From: Patellaria atrata CBS 101060
Taxonomy: Eukaryota; Ascomycota; Dothideomycetes; Patellariales; Patellariaceae
Assembly (NCBI GenBank): GCA_010093705.1
Contig: MU006093.1
Location: forward strand, 1,296,849-1,360,848
DNA: 64,000 nucleotides
Direction of reading: 5' to 3'
The translations under genes were made by a program, and so were the position numbers. The first letter of the stretch is position 1; each line of letters opens with the position of its first letter. The notes beneath the pieces are model-generated. The model had not been told where the DNA came from, made no database searches, and worked only from the letters and a program-made list of their open reading frames with translations. This document shows positions 59,505 to 64,000 of the stretch, one piece after another.

Positions 59505-61188
59505 GAGGTACGTGACGCCATGCGCAGGCGTGCGACTGTGCTTGGGCGTCTGAGGCCAGTTTCAATATATTCTCAATATCCAGTGTATCATGAAGAGGGC
59601 GTAAGACGCGAATAAGGAAACAAAGCTGTTTCCAGCTCACGGAGGAGCGGCTCTCATGTGTCTCGTAAAGGTATGGGGAGATTTTGTACTGTAAGAGCAC
59701 TAGATGCAGGTCACACGCGCAGAGAACATCCACTTCAGATCTACGAAATCGTAGCGTGTACGGAGTACTGTACTGTACGGTACGGGTACTAAACTAATGC
59801 CGTATCTTTTCCGCGGTAAACGCTGAAAATATCGTGGATCGTCGAATTCCTTGTTCAAAAGTTCTATGATGCAGTGATGGTGCTGTACAGTAAATGCAAA
59901 GTCGTCCTAGACCAGAAACAATCGGCCGTGTCCAACGTCAGCTCAAGGCATCAAACTCATCTGCGAACAAAGGGAAGTCCAAGTATCATCAACTCCACTA
60001 TTTTTGATGTACAGTATGAGTTACGCAAAAATGATTCAGGTGTCATGGGGACAGCAGTAGTTTAGTGAGTAACACGCTTTCCTGCATCATCTCAACACCA
60101 GATTTTTCTAGCTGCAGGGGAAAAGCAAAGATACAGGTATCTTAATATACGCAGCAACTTTTCATTCGTCCCATTCTCCCACCATCCAGGAACGCTGCAA
60201 CAAGAAGACTCGACTCTAATTTGCGCTACTGTTGTACAGTTTATACGAGCACCAGTGAAGATGGGCATGTGAGACGTTGATCAACTATCTACTTCGTTCG
60301 ACATATCATTTTTTGAACACTTTACTACGGAATTAATATCACCGATCATGAATCAGCTAAGGACGCCTATTTCCTCTTCAAGAGTATACAACAACTCAGT
60401 AATACCGCTTACCATTTATGGTACACTTCCGGTTGGGACTGGACTTTCACATGCATAGCTTCAGCTCTCACTAGACACCTTCGCAACCAGGAAATTATAA
60501 GACGCCGTTCAACACCAGTCTCACCGCTTGGATACCTACCAGCTACCATCCAACAGGACCAGCTTTTGGTTCGTGGGAGATAAGAATATGCCCATGCTCC
60601 CACCGTCTATACACGTGCAACTGACGTATAATTCGTGGATACCGATATCAGGACCCTTTCCAAGGCAAGCCAGGAACCGGTACTTGACATAGACCGGTAT
60701 TCGACAATATAGTGCTCCATGGAAGGAATCAAGGTTGGGGAAGAACGGTATAAGTCGTCCAATTTATCTAACCGTTAACCAAAGCACAAGCAAGTATACT
60801 CCTCGCTTGAGACCGAAATATGGAAAGGAAATATGATCTCGCAGCTCTTCGCCATTCTTACGCTCTCATTGCATTCCCAGACTACAGTATACTGACCCCA
60901 AAGCCGAACTCCAACTTTACTGTACAGATCATGGAGAGTCCACAATGGGCCGAAGTTGATACTTCGTCAGTACCCGTACAGCAACTTCACAGCGATCGAG
61001 AAATGTCGATATAGCTAAAGGGACCGGTCATTTCTCACATTATTTTACTCCCCCTATAGATCTAAAAATTTTAACATCGCGGTACTCAATACAGGAATAT
61101 CAAAACGGCCAAAACTGGCCGTCCACCACCATGTGTACTTAACCGTACATCCCCCCAGAAACACTCCCCCAACAAACCCCAACAAACC
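59505..61188. other. Intergenic stretch with GTAC-rich string
   Basis: About 1.7 kb without a supported gene. Bases 59763-59790 are a GTAC-rich string (GTACTGTACTGTACGGTAC-like). The minus frame 59434-59733 overlaps the lipase start in another frame and is not supported; it might be 5' UTR. Small frames near 60409-61014 match nothing. Confidence 0.45.
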
Positions 61189-61804
61189 CTACCACGTCTT
61201 ACACCCCGTCCAAACCTCTACCTTATTCGACCACTTCCCACTCCCCAAATCAAACGCCTGCACATAAGAAACCTGCCCAAACCCCCTACAATCCACAACC
61301 TCCGCCCTAACACTGAACGCCGGCCCGCCCACCGTACCCGCCCACACCCTATCACTCCTCACCGCGCCCCTATATATCACCACCTCCACGCTGCCCCCGT
61401 TGAACCCGCTCCCGTGCACCTCGAATCGCGGATATCCGTCGTCGGACGTCGTGCTGCACGTGCTCCCCGAACACACCGGCGCCGGATACCACGATGACAG
61501 CCAGATGTTGCCCAGAGCGGGATTCGGTGCGCCGGGCTTGCAGAGCCCGTTGCGTGGGTTGCAGGCTTGGTCTGCGCCGCAGCAGGCGCGCGGGCAGAGC
61601 ACGAGTGGCCATTGGCAGTTATCTGGGTCTATGTGGTCGGGTGGTGCTGTAGGGCGAGGGAGTCAATATTGACACTTTCGAGCTGGATCGAATCGACTTA
61701 CCGCGTGTCACGAGCGCTGCGGCGCTACTGAGGGCGACGATGCCTAGGAGGATGAGTAGGAGGTGAGAAAGCCGTGCACTGAGAGGATAGGAGGAAGAGG
61801 CCAT
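61189..61804 (-). CDS. Cysteine-rich small secreted protein (candidate effector)
   Basis: Two exons, 61702-61804 and 61189-61646, with a 55-nt intron (GTAAGT...CTACAG), give 186 residues. The N-terminus is a signal peptide (HLLLILLGIVALSSAAA). The mature part has ten Cys: NCQWPLVLCPRACCGADQAC, NGLCKPG, APVCSGSTCSTT, VVDCRGFG and WTGCKTW. It reads as a beta-rich domain (EVVIYRGAVRSDRVWAGTVG) with no catalytic motif I can name. Small size, signal peptide and even Cys number fit a secreted effector or cell-wall protein; that is inference. The 5' flank has a perfect GGTAC tandem repeat ten bases before the ATG. Confidence 0.82.
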
Positions 61805-61813
61805 GGTTTTTGA

Positions 61814-61833
61814 GGTACGGTACGGTACGGTAC
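61814..61833. repeat. (GGTAC)4 tandem repeat at a start site
   Basis: Four perfect GGTAC copies, which read GTACC on the minus strand, ten bases upstream of the ATG of the Cys-rich secreted protein. It must be in the promoter or 5' UTR. Confidence 0.9.
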
Positions 61834-62535
61834 AACGGTAAGTTCGAATTTGTTCTTCTCCAAAAGAATTAAATTTCCTATCCTTTAATCTCCAAAAACC
61901 CACTCTTCCCCCCTCCTCTTCATATATACCCTCTAGACCCTATATCCTAACCAGCCCCCTTTCCACCCGGGACAACTCTTCCCCCCGCCTTACTACGCCA
62001 AAATGCAGCCTCGGAGCCCAAATCTCCCATAACCAAACTCCAGAAAATCTACTCTTTATATTTATATTCGCTTTCCCCGGTCTTGGCGACATCGCTGGCA
62101 GTCGTGCTGCGGCTGAAGCCGGGTGGCTTAAGGCTGTGATGCTCGCCACCCAATCGGGGGACTCGCACCATCGGTCAATACCTTAAGCACACATGTAGGA
62201 TGGTAACTGTCACTCGTAAGGTAAGATAAGGGAGGTGCCCAAAAAAAAAAAAAAAGTTGTTAAAAAGTTGATGTTTGCGGTACTCGAAATTTCACTCCGC
62301 GTATTTCGACCATTGTCTTTGCCCTACGTAACGTAGTCTAACCAAACGAAAAAGCAAGCGGGAGGAACATAAAAAGTAGCTAATAGATGTAAAAAGACGC
62401 AAAAGGAGAGGATATATATCAAATAGAACTGGAATTCCAAACATAGATAAAAGAAAACAATATAGTCCCAAATCGCAACCGAACTTATATCCCGAGCTCC
62501 CAAAGATAAGATAGTAACAAACCCAACGCCCGTTA

Positions 62536-62602
62536 CCATTCCAATCCATTCCAATCCATCAATCATATCGAACTATCCTATCCTATCCTATCCTATCCTA
62601 TC
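62536..62602. repeat. CCATTCCAAT and (CTATC)6 tandem repeats
   Basis: 62536-62560 holds two and a half copies of CCATTCCAAT; 62573-62602 is six perfect CTATC units. Both sit just past the stop codon of the kelch/BTB-like gene, so in its 3' UTR. Confidence 0.9.
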
Positions 62603-62625
62603 AACATCAACAACTTCTCCTCCCC

Positions 62626-63999
62626 CTACGCAATACCCAACCCCTGCCCCTCCCCACCACCACCACCACCCTCAGGCCTCTGACCCCGTTCCCTAATCCT
62701 CCGTCCCTCCATCAACCCCCTAAGTCCCCGTTTCTGCAACCCAACAACCGCGCTAAGCTCACCCATCCAAACCTCCCGTTCCCCCAGCACACTGACGCTC
62801 GCCGCACTCCACTCCTCATCCCTGCTCGTCGCGCTCGTCGCACTCGATGCCTCCTCCTCCAGCGCGGCCCCATTCGGATGTCCATTCGCGCCGACGTTCG
62901 TATTAATCCTCAACCCCTGCAGGCCCACCACGACAGAGGCATCGGTGGGGACATCGTGGGTCTGGCTAACCAGCGCCGGGGTGCCAGGCACGCCGAGGGA
63001 TTGGGGGTTGAAGGAGATGCCGTCACCGGCGCCGGCGGCCATGGCGGCAGCGTTGAAGATGGCGGCTGTGTTGCGCCCGTCGAGGACTGTGTGGAGGCGT
63101 TCGACGAGGGCTTCGAGGAGGCCGTCGATACGGTAGGGACGGGCGATTTGGAGGAGGGAGCAGAGGATTTGGGGGGTGCAGAGGGGGGAGTGGGTGGCGG
63201 GGAGGGCGGAGGTGTAGAGGTAGTGGATTAGGGCTTGCACTGTGAGATGAGTGTGTGGGAGATACAATGTGCGGGGTCTGGTGCTGGGGTTTGCTCGGGC
63301 GGGACTTGGGGGTTCGTATGGCGACGGGGTGTCGGCGGTGTTGCTGCTGCTGCTGCTGTTGTTGTTGTTGTTGTTGTTGGTAAGTGTGGTTGCGTTGGAG
63401 TAGGCTGTGATGGTCGTCTTGATGCTGGGTGTGATTGTGATGCTTGAGTTCCGGCTTGGGTGGCCGATGGTGCCGGGGTGCAAGGTCGCGGTATCGGTGC
63501 CGTCTTGTGTTGCGATGTCGTTCTGGAGCAGCTGGTTGAAATATGGGCCCCAGCGGCGTGCGATGAGACGAGAGTTTACCGGGATGCGTTCGCCACCCAT
63601 GCACATGAAGTCCATATCCGCCAATTCGCGTATGCCCAACGCCATCGCGCCGAGCTCGTGCGCAGCGGGTGAGAGAGTACGGCCGCCCGCAGTGAGGTCC
63701 AAAAGATCTACTTGCGCCGGCGAACTCGTCGACAGATACGCGGAGGTCGGACTGAGCTTGCGGGGGTTGTCATACAAGCCATACGCTTCGAGCTCAACCA
63801 TACATACATTCGAGAAGTTAATGCGGCGATGGTTATAATCGTCAACCAGACTCCTCTTCCTATTTCCAAGTATGACGAAGGTGTTTCTCCTATTCCAGAG
63901 GACGCCTCGGTTCCAGCTTCCCTGGGTGAAGATGGTACCACCTGCATCTATCCGGCTCCAGGTCAGCGTGCGCAAGTCCAGAGCCCAGAGCGCATATTC
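62626..63999 (-). CDS. Kelch/BTB-like protein, 5' part outside the window
   Basis: The frame is open from the right edge (ALWALDLRTLTWSRIDAGG) to a stop at 62626, about 457 residues visible. The first part looks like kelch blades (LRTLTWSRID, WNRRNTFVILGNRKRSLVDD, VCMVELEAYGLYDNP). Then comes a BTB-like region split by a large insert: DFMCMGGERIPVNSRLIARRWGPYF, written in pieces as FMCMGGERIPVNSRLIARR and WGPYFNQLL, an Asn/Ser-rich insert, and LYLPHTHLTVQALIHYLYTS with PQILCSLLQIARPYRIDGLL. The C-terminus has Gly- and Arg-rich low complexity (GGGGGGEG). Kelch/BTB proteins can serve as cullin-3 adaptors, but this one is unassigned. Start codon lies beyond the window. Confidence 0.7.
   Translation of the reverse strand, partial: EYALWALDLRTLTWSRIDAGGTIFTQGSWNRGVLWNRRNTFVILGNRKRSLVDDYNHRRINFSNVCMVELEAYGLYDNPRKLSPTSAYLSTSSPAQVDLLDLTAGGRTLSPAAHELGAMALGIRELADMDFMCMGGERIPVNSRLIARRWGPYFNQLLQNDIATQDGTDTATLHPGTIGHPSRNSSITITPSIKTTITAYSNATTLTNNNNNNNSSSSSNTADTPSPYEPPSPARANPSTRPRTLYLPHTHLTVQALIHYLYTSALPATHSPLCTPQILCSLLQIARPYRIDGLLEALVERLHTVLDGRNTAAIFNAAAMAAGAGDGISFNPQSLGVPGTPALVSQTHDVPTDASVVVGLQGLRINTNVGANGHPNGAALEEEASSATSATSRDEEWSAASVSVLGEREVWMGELSAVVGLQKRGLRGLMEGRRIRERGQRPEGGGGGGEGQGLGIA
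63341..63379. repeat. Trinucleotide microsatellite coding for Asn/Ser run
   Basis: TTG/CTG repeats on the plus strand (AAC and AGC codons on the minus strand) encode seven Asn and a Ser run inside the BTB-like region of the kelch/BTB gene. Confidence 0.9.
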
Positions 64000-64000
64000 T

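Larger units (their letters stand above)
61805..62625. other. Intergenic region rich in short repeats
   Basis: About 820 bp. Holds the GGTAC repeat at its left edge, a 15-A run near 62241-62255 and CCATTCCAAT and CTATC repeats at its right edge, next to the kelch/BTB stop. No gene seen. Confidence 0.5.

Noticed and set aside
63023-63604. 193-codon minus-strand frame rich in Gln, Pro and His
   Set aside because: Frame-shifted shadow of the kelch/BTB-like gene over its microsatellite.

Overview
The window reads as a contig from a filamentous ascomycete (Pezizomycotina). The signs are dense single-copy housekeeping genes split by very short introns (mostly 44-65 nt, GT...AG, with CTAAC-like branch points), divergent and convergent gene pairs with short intergenic gaps, and fungus-typical proteins (MIC60, RCF1, STE6-type transporter, fungal phenylalanine ammonia-lyase, HeLo-domain proteins). 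The N-terminus of the RCF1 protein and the mix of HeLo/kinase/SET families suggest Leotiomycetes (Helotiales), but that placement is inference. Exon structures below were worked out by eye from splice sites, frame closure and family conservation; none is backed by transcripts.

Layout. 0.2-1.6 kb: JIP5-type WD40 ribosome-biogenesis factor. 1.8-9.1 kb: an accessory trio made of a HeLo-domain pseudokinase, a divergently transcribed Ser/Thr kinase and a convergent patatin-like phospholipase. 9.1-14 kb: gene-poor, with one or two tiny membrane-protein ORFs. 14-15.9 kb: a long disordered Pro/Ser/Thr/Ala/Lys-rich protein. 16.9-22.2 kb: phenylalanine ammonia-lyase and a secreted FAD-linked oxidase. 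23.9-25.3 kb: a SET-domain gene interrupted by an in-frame TAA. 26.6-27.6 kb: an F-box-like protein. 27.8-37.7 kb: a conserved housekeeping block (MIC60, SAC1, Rab5, RCF1, NOP7/pescadillo). 38.5-39.5 kb: a secreted protein gene broken by a 100-N assembly gap. 39.8-46.5 kb: class II DAHP synthase, a HYPK/UBA-like protein and a SAP-BRCT chromatin-type protein. 46.9-51.4 kb: a full-length STE6-like ABC transporter. 51.9-59.5 kb: PBDC1, an unrecognised 160-residue protein, GPI-transamidase subunit PIG-S and a TGL-type patatin lipase. 61.2-61.8 kb: a cysteine-rich secreted protein. 62.6-64 kb: a kelch/BTB-like protein that runs off the right edge.

How genes may work together. The most interesting part is 1.8-9.1 kb. 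One gene couples a HeLo domain (the membrane-attacking domain of fungal regulated cell death) to a kinase fold that has lost its catalytic residues. The next gene is a kinase with nearly all catalytic residues, and the third is a patatin phospholipase. HeLo-plus-pseudokinase next to a kinase has the same logic as animal MLKL and RIPK3; whether the three genes act together is inference. PAL and DAHP synthase (23 kb apart) sit at opposite ends of aromatic amino-acid flow, but the distance and the housekeeping genes between them argue against a compact cluster. No RNA genes, CRISPR arrays, intact transposons or viral remnants were recognised.
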